Below are positions 36,601 to 45,257 of a DNA stretch of 64,000 bases, piece by piece. Origin of the DNA: Archangium lipolyticum (GTDB lineage: Bacteria > Myxococcota > Myxococcia > Myxococcales > Myxococcaceae). The DNA is taken from assembly GCF_024623785.1 (NCBI RefSeq), contig NZ_JANKBZ010000003.1, positions 558,001 to 622,000 of the forward strand. Reading direction: 5' to 3'. The position numbers were made by a program, and so were the translations under genes. The notes under the pieces are model-generated. The model had not been told where the DNA came from. It saw only the letters and a list, made by a program, of their open reading frames with translations, and did no database searches. Each line of letters opens with the position of its first letter. The first letter of the stretch is position 1.

Positions 36601-38593
36601 GCGGGAAGCCTCCGTCACCCGGCCGCGGGAACATCGGGCGATAGCACTGCATGCGGTAGGCGTCCCGGAACAGCGCCTGTACGTTGTAGGTGACGCTCGT
36701 ATCGAACGTCGGGTGAGCGCAGAAGCGCGTGCATTGCGCCAGGATGTCGCCCACGGGGAACTCGCCCGTCGTCCACGTCTGGCTTGCCCAGGTCTCCTCG
36801 CGGGAGCTGACAATTCCGAACGGCACGGAGAACGAGTAGGCCGTCGCGGCTCCGGCGAGATAGCTCTCGTATTTCGCCTTCAACAGGAACGGGAAGTCCC
36901 AGAACAGCCCGAGCGCATACGCGGGCTGCGGGGCCGACTGGTGCAGTTCGGGAAGCAGCTCGAGCCCTACCGGCTCCGGCGTGCTCGGAGTGCGGAACAC
37001 AATCCTCCTCTTGTCCGCCTCCGGGCAATAGGAGAACGCATCGCCCGGCTCCGCCGTGATGAGCTCGTTGTTGTAGAAGGTCGCGGTCCCGAACTCTCCG
37101 ATCGGTACGTTGTCGGAGAGCGGCGTGTGCTCGGGAGCCCGGAACGACATCGAGGTCATCCTCCCCGCCTGGGCCTCCGAGTACTTCCCGATGAACCGGA
37201 GGTACTGCGCACGGGTCGTCAGGATCGGGATCTGATTGAAGCGGAACGGCCCGAGCTGGAGGTCGGGGATCTCCGACACCGCGGGGCAATTGCTCGACGC
37301 GTCCGCTGGGACCTCGCCGAGGTCGTCGACCGGGTGGTTGGGTGGGCACCACAACACCAGTCGCCGGAGCTCCGGGCGCCCGACGACGTGCACCACGCTG
37401 TCGTAGACGAAGGCACCGGTGACTCGCGGCGAGCTCTTGTCCCGCTCGAAGGGCAGCACTTTCTGGAGCGCCTCCTCGAGCACGGTGCCCAACCGGCCCG
37501 TCGTGTCGTCGTGATGGAGACCCAGCACGAGGACCATGTCCCGCCCCTGCATCCGCACCTGATCGATCCGCGTGCGGAACTGGGAGGCGAGCTCGTCGGC
37601 GAACCCGCGAACGTTCCAGTCGTCGATGCAGATCTCCGGAGCGTCCTCGAGAAAGAGGCGCTGCTCCTGCATCTTGTAATGCGGCGAGGAGATCGTCCGT
37701 CGGCACGGGCTCAACATGAACTTGACCGGGATGTTCTCGGTGATCGGGCTGCGCAGGACCGGGAAGGCCGGGCGGACCTGCGGGTTCTTTCGCGCCAGCG
37801 TCACCGCCTCGAAGGTGCCCCCCTGTGCATCGGTGACGGTCGAGCGCGCACAGACGACCGGGGACTCGGACGCCGACAGCGGAAGCGTGCCCACGTCGAA
37901 CACGGCCCGATCGGTGGTCTCCACCGGTCCGAAGTCCAGCGGCGGCAGCGCTCCCGGACAGCCCGGAACCGAACCGTAGCCGTACGGGTTCTGGCCGAAG
38001 TTCGCGGCGATGGCGCCGTGCCGCCGGTCGGAGATGGAGAAGTGGCGCCGCAGTCCGTACTTCTGCACGTCGTGGTTCCGCAGCGTCGGGAACTGGTGCC
38101 GGGCGCGCCATTGCACGTGCGTGTTGGTCTCGTCGAACACGCCGTACACCAGCAGGCTCCGGTTCGTGTGCGCCGGCCCCCTGCCGATGACGTTGAGGAC
38201 CACGCGCGCGTTCAGCGCCATCTCGCCGTCACGGTGGTAGCGCAGCCGCAACCTCACGTCGCGCGGCGGCTCGCCAAGCGCCAGGCTGGTGCTGCCGCAC
38301 ACGCTCTTGGGGCCGCAGTCGACCGGAACGTGGGTGTGAACCGTGCGGAGCTGTGACAGCGGCGTCCAGGGCAGCTCGAAGTGATCGGTGCGGACCGTGA
38401 GCTCGATCTGGCTCTCGGGCCCCAGCCCCTGCTCGGCGTTGGCCTGGTAGAAGACGAAGAGCGTGTCCTCCTCCTCGAACCAGGCCACGTCCGCGAGCGC
38501 GAAGCCCGCGTTGATGTCGACGATCGGCACCTTCTCGCAGGCGGCGACCGCGATGGCGATGATCCCGATGAGCAGCAGGCGCGCGCGGTCCAT
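36590..38593 (-). CDS. Large lipoprotein of unknown function (motor operon)
   Basis: 667 aa from the ATG at 38593 (RBS GGTGGACGGG); the longer frame upstream has no signal sequence. The lipobox is AVAAC (Cys about residue 19). The mature protein has mixed alpha/beta character with several Cys residues, but no family I can name. It is encoded 14 bp after the FliG-like gene and overlaps the next gene by 11 bp, so its synthesis is coupled to both. It is a candidate stationary or outer-membrane-anchored component. Confidence 0.55.
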   Translation of the reverse strand: MDRARLLLIGIIAIAVAACEKVPIVDINAGFALADVAWFEEEDTLFVFYQANAEQGLGPESQIELTVRTDHFELPWTPLSQLRTVHTHVPVDCGPKSVCGSTSLALGEPPRDVRLRLRYHRDGEMALNARVVLNVIGRGPAHTNRSLLVYGVFDETNTHVQWRARHQFPTLRNHDVQKYGLRRHFSISDRRHGAIAANFGQNPYGYGSVPGCPGALPPLDFGPVETTDRAVFDVGTLPLSASESPVVCARSTVTDAQGGTFEAVTLARKNPQVRPAFPVLRSPITENIPVKFMLSPCRRTISSPHYKMQEQRLFLEDAPEICIDDWNVRGFADELASQFRTRIDQVRMQGRDMVLVLGLHHDDTTGRLGTVLEEALQKVLPFERDKSSPRVTGAFVYDSVVHVVGRPELRRLVLWCPPNHPVDDLGEVPADASSNCPAVSEIPDLQLGPFRFNQIPILTTRAQYLRFIGKYSEAQAGRMTSMSFRAPEHTPLSDNVPIGEFGTATFYNNELITAEPGDAFSYCPEADKRRIVFRTPSTPEPVGLELLPELHQSAPQPAYALGLFWDFPFLLKAKYESYLAGAATAYSFSVPFGIVSSREETWASQTWTTGEFPVGDILAQCTRFCAHPTFDTSVTYNVQALFRDAYRMQCYRPMFPRPGDGGFPHDP

Positions 38594-38607
38594 CCCGTCC
38601 ACCTCAC

Positions 38608-40476
38608 CTAGGCGATGATCTCCGCGAAGGAGACCTTCCCTCGCGCGACCTGCTTCTTCACGGCCGAGATCAACTCGTTCTGGCCGCGCCGCGCGGCCCT
38701 GAGCTGCTCCTCGCGCGAGACGAACGACATGTTGGCGCGGATGGCGTTCTGCATCGTCGGCGCGAGCCGCGCGATGAAGCTCTCCTGCCACGCTGGCTGC
38801 TGCACCGAGGACCAGCCGGCGAGCCCCCGGACGTCGACGTCGAGCAGCAGGTCCCTCTGGAGCTCGTCGGGCAGCTTGAGCAGCATGTCGCCGTAGAGGA
38901 TGTCCTGGTACCAGAGCGGCAGCGTCCCGCCGGAGCGCCCCAGCGCGCGCGCGAACAGCTCACCGCGCGCGGAGGACTCGATCAGCGGCAACAGCACCGA
39001 GAGCGCGCCGGCGGCGTCGAACTGGCGACCCCGGTCCAGGATGCCCTGGGCCGGAGGAGCCGGGGGAAGCGGCTTCCCCGCGCGCGCGGCGTCGAGCACC
39101 TCGAACAGGTGGACCGTCTCCTCCTTCGAGATGCGGTTGGACGCGAGCAGCTCGTTGGCGATCCGCACCCGCAGCTCGGGCGACATGATCCGCGCCACGT
39201 CCTGCTGGCAATCGGTGGGCACGTGCCCGAACAGCAGCGCCCCATGACGTGGCGACAGGCTGTCGATCAGGTTCGCCACGCCGTTGGAGCCGAACTCCTC
39301 GCGGAGGCTGCGGTACACCTCGGCGTCCGCCTGGGCCATCAGCGTGGAGGAGATGGCGTGCTGGTTCAGCAAGCGGAAGAACTCCGCATCCGAGAGCAGC
39401 GCCTTCTCGTCCACCGTCTTCAGATACCCGGCGAACTCCACCTTGCGCACGGCGAGCTCACCGTCCGAGGTGAAGGCCAGGGACAGCCGATCGCCGAAGA
39501 CGAAGATGGCCTTGGCCAGCAGCTCGAACTCGCCGGCCTTCAGCCAGTCGCGCAGCAGCTCCACCACCATGCTGTCGCCCTTGGCCAGCTCGGCCTGGGC
39601 GATCCGGTCGTTCCACAACTGCTGCTGGGCCGTGACGAACGCGGTCTCCGCATCCCCTTCTGAAGGCGCCGGGTCCGCCCCGTCTGGAGACGGCTCCTCG
39701 GCGTCCGGGGGCGTCTTGGCCTCCGCCGCCTTGTCGAACGAACCCGCCGCGAGCTGCGCCGCCAGCGCCTTCTCCTCGAGCGTCTCTCGCCCAAGGCGAC
39801 GCAGGGCCCAGATGACGGTCAGCGCCGCCATCGTCAACATGACCAGCGCGATCATCCACGAGAAGTGCGGAAGCAGGCTGACCCAGAGCTCCCGCAGCGC
39901 GACGTTCGCTTCCCACGTCGTCGGCGCCGGCGGCTCCACCGGCTTCTCCTCGACCACCGGCGCTGGCGGCTTCGGGGGCTCGGGCGGAGGCGGAGACTCG
40001 CGCAGTCCCGGAGAGATCGGCTGGAGGATCTGCCGGCCGACCTTCACCTTGAGCCACCCCTTCGACAGCCGCTGCTCGAGGCGCCGGACCAGGGCCTGGA
40101 CGTCCTGGGTGGGGACCGACTTCTCGTGGGTGAACTCGCACTGAGCCTGCGTCAGGTACTCCTGCGACGGCACGCTGCCGGGGCCTTCGGTCTGGCCGAG
40201 CCCGGGCAGGGAGCTGGTGCGCGGCATGTCGACGGTGACGTGGTCGCGGTAGACACAGCCCTTGGAGAAGCAGCGCTCGGGGGCGCAGTCCTGTGCCAGC
40301 GCGAGATCGAACTGACTCTCGAGCGTGCGCAGCTCCAGGAGGACGGGCGCGGGGACATGGCTCTGCGGCACCGGCGCCGGCGCGTCAGGGAGGCTGGTGC
40401 CGGTCGGGGGTTGGGTCTGGGCCTCCGCCACGGCGCTCAACGCGACCCAGGCGACGAGGACGGCGAAACGTCTCAT
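38608..40476 (-). CDS. Membrane-anchored protein with FliG-like cytoplasmic region (putative rotor)
   Basis: 622 aa, starting one base inside the previous stop (TGATG). Residues 1-20 are a signal-like segment; ~20-200 are predicted periplasmic, with four Cys and a Pro-rich stretch (~161-187); one transmembrane helix lies at ~204-225; the rest is cytoplasmic. Residues ~402-455 match the FliG middle-domain pattern (LIDSLSPRHGALLFGHVP, then SPELRVRIANELL). Residues ~525-622 match the FliG C-domain pattern (GDMLLKLPDELQRDLLLDVD, a central NMSF, and RRGQNELI near the end). True FliG is soluble; a version fused to a membrane anchor is unusual. With the MotA/MotB-like genes next to it, a torque-receiving role is inferred. 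Confidence 0.7.
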   Translation of the reverse strand: MRRFAVLVAWVALSAVAEAQTQPPTGTSLPDAPAPVPQSHVPAPVLLELRTLESQFDLALAQDCAPERCFSKGCVYRDHVTVDMPRTSSLPGLGQTEGPGSVPSQEYLTQAQCEFTHEKSVPTQDVQALVRRLEQRLSKGWLKVKVGRQILQPISPGLRESPPPPEPPKPPAPVVEEKPVEPPAPTTWEANVALRELWVSLLPHFSWMIALVMLTMAALTVIWALRRLGRETLEEKALAAQLAAGSFDKAAEAKTPPDAEEPSPDGADPAPSEGDAETAFVTAQQQLWNDRIAQAELAKGDSMVVELLRDWLKAGEFELLAKAIFVFGDRLSLAFTSDGELAVRKVEFAGYLKTVDEKALLSDAEFFRLLNQHAISSTLMAQADAEVYRSLREEFGSNGVANLIDSLSPRHGALLFGHVPTDCQQDVARIMSPELRVRIANELLASNRISKEETVHLFEVLDAARAGKPLPPAPPAQGILDRGRQFDAAGALSVLLPLIESSARGELFARALGRSGGTLPLWYQDILYGDMLLKLPDELQRDLLLDVDVRGLAGWSSVQQPAWQESFIARLAPTMQNAIRANMSFVSREEQLRAARRGQNELISAVKKQVARGKVSFAEIIA

Positions 40477-41102
40477 CAGTAGATCCTCACGACGACACGG
40501 CGGTGCCGGGCCAGGCGCTCGTCTTCGCTCAGGCCCTTCAGCAGTTGCTCGGGGAGCGGCTTCGTCTCGGCGTAGCCCTCGACGCGGATGCGCGAGCGGT
40601 CGATCCCGACCTCCTCCAGCCGCTGCCGCACCATGATGGCGCGCGCGCTGGAGAGCTCCCAGTTGCTCGCGAACAGTCCACCACTCACGATCGGTGTCGA
40701 GTCGGTGTGCCCCTCGACCGCGAAGTTGTACTTCGACGAGTACGGCGAGAGCTCCTTCAGCATCGACGCCACGGTCTCCTCGAACTCCGGCCGGATCTTC
40801 GCCTTCCCCGAGTCGAACACGAGCCCGGAGTTGAGGGACACCTCCAGCCCCGCGTCGGTCACCGTGGTGGTCACGAGATCCTGCAGGTTCTTGGCGGCGA
40901 TCTGCGCCTCGATCTCCTTGCGGATCGACTCCAGGCTCTCCGGGCTCTGCTTGCCGGAGATGCTCTGGGCGATCTGCTGCATCTTCAGCTTGCTGAAGTT
41001 CGCCGCGGTCAACAGCACCACGAAGAACAGCAGCAGGTTGGTGATCAGATCGGCATAGCTGAGTAGCCAGCTCTCCTCATGCCCCGCTTTCCGTCTTTGC
41101 AT
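40476..41102 (-). CDS. MotB-like stator protein with OmpA-type peptidoglycan-binding domain
   Basis: 208 aa; RBS AAGGTGAG. The single N-terminal transmembrane segment carries the MotB signature ESWLLSYADLITNLLLFF, with the proton-binding Asp at position 18. The periplasmic C-terminal part (~90-208) is an OmpA-like domain with GHTD (D134), NWELSSARA and RHRRVVV, which anchors stators to peptidoglycan. It starts 9 bp after the MotA-like gene, the canonical stator gene order. No other flagellar stator context is present. Proton conduction is predicted from the intact Asp. Confidence 0.9.
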   Translation of the reverse strand: MQRRKAGHEESWLLSYADLITNLLLFFVVLLTAANFSKLKMQQIAQSISGKQSPESLESIRKEIEAQIAAKNLQDLVTTTVTDAGLEVSLNSGLVFDSGKAKIRPEFEETVASMLKELSPYSSKYNFAVEGHTDSTPIVSGGLFASNWELSSARAIMVRQRLEEVGIDRSRIRVEGYAETKPLPEQLLKGLSEDERLARHRRVVVRIY

Positions 41103-41111
41103 GGCTCACCT

Positions 41112-41819
41112 TCACCGCTCGCCACGGGAGACGATCTCGTTGACGCTCTTCTCGCACCGCTCGATCAACCCCAGGCGGTCGTCGAGCAACCCGTTGAGGT
41201 AGTGCCCGATCGGCCCGGCCACGCCGGCGCCGAACGCCACGCCGTACAGGGTCGCGAGCAGTGCCAGCGACATCGCCGCGCCGATGTTGAGGTTCTCCGA
41301 GCTCATGTTGCGGAAGAGCTGGATCATGCCGGTGATGGTGCCGACCATGCCGAACGCCGGCCCCAGCTTGGAGAGCATCTCCCAGTTGTGGATCGCCGGC
41401 TGCCACCGGCTGATCTCCTCATGCCGCAGCTCGGTGAAGGTCTTGTTGCTGGAGGCTTCGGTCGCCCGGTTCAGGATCAACTCCAGCATCTGCTTCACCG
41501 CGGGGAAGCGGCTGTTCGCGGCCAGATCGACCGCCTGGCTGCGCTTGCCATCGCGCCACAGTGCGGACAGCTGATCGCGCTCGGCCTCCATCGCCCGGGT
41601 GGTCCGACTGAACAGCGCCAGGCCGGGGATCAGCTCACGCAGGCACAGGATGGTGCGCCACGCGGTGGTGTGGCTGGAGCTCACCAGCACCGCCGAGCAC
41701 GACCCGACCAGCACCATCACCAGCGCGTGGGCGTCGAACGCGGAGATGACCGCGTCGCTGCGATCCTTGAACCCGTACCAGATGATGAAGCCCAACAACA
41801 CAAACCCGATGATCTGCAC
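41112..41819 (-). CDS. MotA-like proton-channel stator subunit
   Basis: 235 aa from a GTG at 41819, with AGGAGAAG upstream. The topology is that of MotA rather than TolQ/ExbB: two N-terminal helices (~1-17, ~31-48), a ~100-residue cytoplasmic loop, then two helices (~148-168, ~180-206). The last pair carries KLGPAFGMVGTITGMIQLF and AAMSLALLATLYG. The loop contains the charged stretch WRDGKRSQAVDLAA, the part that contacts FliG in flagella. Together with the MotB-like partner it should form a proton-driven stator ring in the inner membrane. Confidence 0.88.
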   Translation of the reverse strand: MQIIGFVLLGFIIWYGFKDRSDAVISAFDAHALVMVLVGSCSAVLVSSSHTTAWRTILCLRELIPGLALFSRTTRAMEAERDQLSALWRDGKRSQAVDLAANSRFPAVKQMLELILNRATEASSNKTFTELRHEEISRWQPAIHNWEMLSKLGPAFGMVGTITGMIQLFRNMSSENLNIGAAMSLALLATLYGVAFGAGVAGPIGHYLNGLLDDRLGLIERCEKSVNEIVSRGER

Positions 41820-41834
41820 GAGATGCTTCTCCTG

Positions 41835-42464
41835 TTACTGCTGGCGCTGGAGCTCTTCGAGCTTCTTGCGGACGCCAGGCTCACTCTCGATGGCTTCGAC
41901 CTGCTCGTAGATTTCGATGGCCTTCTCGCGCTCCCCCATCATCAGGAGCAGCGAGCCCTTGGCCCGAAGGAACTCGGGGTGCGACTTGTAGCGTGCCAAC
42001 ACGGTCTCACACCACTCGAGGGCCAGGTGGTAGTTGCCCTCGCGGGTGGCCTGCTCCATCAAGGTGCGCGCGCGGGTGATGCTCACCTCCGGCGCCTCTT
42101 CGTCGATGCGCAGGCCGCGCGCCCGGTAGGCCTCGATGAGCGCCTTGTCCGCCGCGGAGGGCGGCGGTGGCACCAACCGGCTGGCGGGGATGGTCTTCAC
42201 GTCGCCGTTGCCCGCGCCGTGCTCGATGACGATGCGCTGACCCGTGGCCAGCATGGGCACGTCGACCTCGGTCATCAGGTTGCCGTCGTTCCAGCGGACC
42301 TTCATCACCGTGGTCGATCCGAAGCCGAAGGGCCGCACCAGTGTCCCCTCCTCCTTGAGCGCCTCGGGCTTCTTCGGCGCCGGCTCGACCAGGTAATAGG
42401 TGTAGTTCCGCGTCGCGCAGGCGGAGGCCAGGAGCGGCAGCAGGATGAGCAGGATTCGGTTCAT
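41835..42464 (-). CDS. TPR-like lipoprotein (motor operon)
   Basis: 209 aa from the ATG at 42464, overlapping the upstream stop as ATGA. The lipobox is LASAC (Cys ~16). The N-terminal half is beta-rich; residues ~130-205 form two to three tetratricopeptide-like helix pairs (MEQATREGNYHLALEWCETV, then KAIEIYEQVEAIE). The arrangement suggests a periplasmic adaptor, comparable in position to TPR lipoproteins in other envelope machines. It ends 15 bp before the MotA-like gene. Confidence 0.7.
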   Translation of the reverse strand: MNRILLILLPLLASACATRNYTYYLVEPAPKKPEALKEEGTLVRPFGFGSTTVMKVRWNDGNLMTEVDVPMLATGQRIVIEHGAGNGDVKTIPASRLVPPPPSAADKALIEAYRARGLRIDEEAPEVSITRARTLMEQATREGNYHLALEWCETVLARYKSHPEFLRAKGSLLLMMGEREKAIEIYEQVEAIESEPGVRKKLEELQRQQ

Positions 42465-43423
42465 GGCAGGAAGGGCAGCGCGGTGATGTTCATGAGGGAG
42501 ATCCCGAAGCCGATTCTCCCGTTGGTGGATGCGGTGAACGTGACGCCGTAGTTCGAGCTGGCGATCGGCATGCGCACCACGAAGACACCGGTCAGCAGCG
42601 GGTCGATGACCTCGACCGACCCGCCGCTGATGCCGCTGGCGACGGCCGTGGGCACGCTCAGCAGGACCTTCGCGCCGACCATGATGTTCAGCGCGCTGGG
42701 GATGACGCGGTAGTAGGCGCCGCCCACCCCAATCAACGGGTCGTAGGCGGAGAGGGACAGGCCGGCGAGGTTCGCGTTGGTGTCGCCCCACTGCTCCGCC
42801 CAATCCAGGGAGATGTGCTGGCCGGGGTACATCGTCACGTCGAGGAACGTGTGGGTGAGGCTGTCTCCCCGCGCACGCCGCTCCAGCTCTTCAGTGAGGG
42901 TGAAGTTGCGGCGGGTGCGGGCCAGCTCGGTGAGCCCCGGGTCGAAGTTCTGCACGAACACGATGCGGCTGTTGTGCAGATCGATGATGCGCAACGAAAC
43001 GCCCTCCAGCGTCTCGTCGAGCCAGATCGCCACCCGGGCCGACGGGGCCCTTCCACGTGCGTTCTCGTCCAGCCGGATGATCTCCTCTGTTCCCAGCGAG
43101 GTCGTGAACTGCTCGAGCCGGCCCTCCTCCACGAACAGGCGCGACGCCATGCACGCCTCGCAGGAACGGAGCGAGGCGGAGCCGAACACGCGAACCAGGG
43201 ACTGCAACGCGGCGGTCGGGTACCAGGCTTTCGACTCCTCGAAAGCCGGCGAGACGCTCACCACGATGGCGGGAGTCACGTCCTTCAACGCGATCCCGCC
43301 CTGCTCCAGGCGCAGTGTGAGGGTCTCCTCCACCCGGGCGAGCGCCTCGCGCGAGGTGTCACGCTGGGCGAGGGCCACGGCCGGCAGCAACACGGCGAGG
43401 AGTGCGAGGTGCTTCAGAAGCAA
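42461..43423 (-). CDS. Exported protein, alpha/beta N-terminus plus barrel-like C-terminus (motor operon)
   Basis: 320 aa if started at the TTG at 43423, which follows GGAGGTG by 5 nt and opens directly into a signal peptide (LLAVLLPAVALAQR); no ATG serves. It overlaps the previous gene by 10 bp. The mature N-terminal part has an alpha/beta pattern with a CEAC motif (~residue 90). The C-terminal ~120 residues are Gly-rich amphipathic strands suggestive of a membrane-associated barrel. The same layout, including a CxxC, is seen in the next gene upstream, so the two may be distant paralogues. The family is not identified. Confidence 0.55.
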   Translation of the reverse strand: MLLKHLALLAVLLPAVALAQRDTSREALARVEETLTLRLEQGGIALKDVTPAIVVSVSPAFEESKAWYPTAALQSLVRVFGSASLRSCEACMASRLFVEEGRLEQFTTSLGTEEIIRLDENARGRAPSARVAIWLDETLEGVSLRIIDLHNSRIVFVQNFDPGLTELARTRRNFTLTEELERRARGDSLTHTFLDVTMYPGQHISLDWAEQWGDTNANLAGLSLSAYDPLIGVGGAYYRVIPSALNIMVGAKVLLSVPTAVASGISGGSVEVIDPLLTGVFVVRMPIASSNYGVTFTASTNGRIGFGISLMNITALPFLP

Positions 43424-44619
43424 AACGTCACCTCCGCGCCCACCGTGTGGAACTTCAGGAGATCGAGCAGGTTCAGGTGGGCACCGACCGAGGGCGCATT
43501 GTCGAGCGCCGGCGCGGACTCGAGGAACACCGAAGCCCCGATGCGATTCCCGACACGCAGCTCGAGCCCGATCGGAAACGCGGCGAAGGTGGCGTGGGGC
43601 TGGACGAGCAGCTGCGGGATGTTGGAGAGGACATCCTCCAGGTTCAGCACCTGGTTCTGGAACACCCGCGCGCCCTGCCCGTGGATGGAGATCACGGAGC
43701 CGCCCACGAAGACGTAGAGATCCGGCCGGGTGAGCGATGCGACCGAGCCGGTGAGCAGGCGGGAGATGCGCGCCTGCGCCATGAAGCCCGTGTGCAGCTG
43801 GGGCATCCAGGTGACGCCCGCCGAGAGGGTGCCGGTCCAGGCCCGCGCCTGGGTGAGCGCCACCTCGGTCCCGACCTGCAGCCAGATGAAGGGCATCGCC
43901 GCGACCGCGGTTCCGTTGGATGGCGGGGCGTAGCTCCGCACCGCGATGCGCATCGGCACGGTGAACACGCCGCGGCCCTGGAGGGCGTCGAGGTACTCCT
44001 TGCGTGCCTCGGCCGCGCTCTTGAGCTGGTCGCCCGAGCGCAGCAGCGCCGGCGACGACGTGGAGGTCGTGAGGGTCCGCGCGTGGATGATCGGAAGCGC
44101 CGGCTCCAGCGAGGTGATGCGGGCGCGCAGCACCAGCGCGCTGCCCTCCGCCTCGAAGTCGAGGAAGATCGCATGGCGCGCACCGGAGAGCGCGCCCGCG
44201 GCGGCCAGCGTTTCCGGCTGGTCCACGCCGCGGGAGACGATCGTCCCCTTCGCGCCCGAGTGCACCACCACTGCGGTGCACTGCGGGCAGTGCGCCAGGG
44301 TCAGCCGGGTGCGCGGGTTCTTCACCACCAGGTTGGCGAAGTGGTTCTCGATCAGGGCCGCCAGTCCACTGCCGAAGCCCACCGGTACGGTGACGTCGGC
44401 GAGCACCACCGGTGTCTCCAGCTCGAAGACCGGCTGCTGCGTCCAGCCGTAGACGAGCTCGTCGAGCAGGTCGTACGCCTGCAGCTGGATCTGCCCTGCC
44501 ACCTCCGCGCGGAGCTTCTCCATCTGCGCCCGCTGCGCCTCGGCGATCTCCGGGGCCACCGCCGCCCACGACGACGAGGAGACCAGCGCGAGCGTGAGTG
44601 CGAGAAGCGCCGGCCTCAT
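43414..44619 (-). CDS. Exported protein with CxxC and barrel-like C-terminus (motor operon)
   Basis: 401 aa from the ATG at 44619 (ATGA overlap with the upstream stop), signal peptide to ~19. Residues ~35-190 show an alpha/beta domain with a CPQC motif, reminiscent of the nucleotide-binding-like ABD fold of FlgO/CsgG-type envelope proteins; this resemblance is by pattern only. The C-terminal ~190 residues are alternating strands (FIWLQVGTEVAL, GTLSAGVTWMPQL) ending in the aromatic EVTFCF, as in outer-membrane proteins. It is probably paired with the 320-aa protein that follows. Confidence 0.55.
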   Translation of the reverse strand: MRPALLALTLALVSSSSWAAVAPEIAEAQRAQMEKLRAEVAGQIQLQAYDLLDELVYGWTQQPVFELETPVVLADVTVPVGFGSGLAALIENHFANLVVKNPRTRLTLAHCPQCTAVVVHSGAKGTIVSRGVDQPETLAAAGALSGARHAIFLDFEAEGSALVLRARITSLEPALPIIHARTLTTSTSSPALLRSGDQLKSAAEARKEYLDALQGRGVFTVPMRIAVRSYAPPSNGTAVAAMPFIWLQVGTEVALTQARAWTGTLSAGVTWMPQLHTGFMAQARISRLLTGSVASLTRPDLYVFVGGSVISIHGQGARVFQNQVLNLEDVLSNIPQLLVQPHATFAAFPIGLELRVGNRIGASVFLESAPALDNAPSVGAHLNLLDLLKFHTVGAEVTFCF

Positions 44620-45257
44620 CGCAGCCATCTCCACTCTCCATTCAGACACAGTCCGGCGTGGAGCTGCGTCTCCCGTTCGTCGATCAGCATGATCCCCAGG
44701 AACGCGTCGTTCTCGCCGAGCGCGCGTTGAGCGAAGTAGCGCTTGCACGCCAGCGGATAGGCATCCTTCGGCGCCATGCGGCCGAGCACCGCGATGTCGC
44801 CAGCGGCGAGGATCGGAACCTTGTCGGAGACCCTGCGTCCCTGCTCGGCGAGCTCGGTGCGCGCCGCCACCGAGATCTTCGCCGCCACCTCGGGCTGGGG
44901 ATAGAAGGCGTCGACGTGCCAGTTGAGCTCGCCCTGCCCCAGCGCGCTGGCGACCTCGGCGATCTCTCCCACCGACTCGCGCAACGAAGCGAGGATGACT
45001 TCGTCGCGCTCCGGCCGCTCTCCATTGCGCATGATGCGCCGGGTGCAGATGAGCGCCTCGGACTCCTGGTTCGCCATGCGCGCGAGCGGCGCGGGGATCT
45101 CGCCCGGGTGGAGCTCATGCGCCCGCTGCTGGCTCACGCGCGAGCAGTCGAGGTTACGCGCCTCTGACTTGTCGTGCCAGATGCCGGGCGCGGGGTCGTA
45201 CGGGCGCCCCGAGGACATCGAGAGTTGCACCAGGAGGAAAACCAGCAGGGTTTCCAT
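44616..45257 (-). CDS. Small exported protein of unknown function (motor operon)
   Basis: 213 aa; the ATG at 45257 shares a base with the previous stop (TAATG). A short signal-like N-terminus (METLLVFLLVQLSMSSG) is followed by a mostly helical mature part with scattered Cys residues (RNLDCS, ALICTRRI, LACKRYF, GLCLNGEW). No family is recognised. Its only clue is tight coupling to the neighbouring envelope genes. Confidence 0.5.
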   Translation of the reverse strand: METLLVFLLVQLSMSSGRPYDPAPGIWHDKSEARNLDCSRVSQQRAHELHPGEIPAPLARMANQESEALICTRRIMRNGERPERDEVILASLRESVGEIAEVASALGQGELNWHVDAFYPQPEVAAKISVAARTELAEQGRRVSDKVPILAAGDIAVLGRMAPKDAYPLACKRYFAQRALGENDAFLGIMLIDERETQLHAGLCLNGEWRWLR

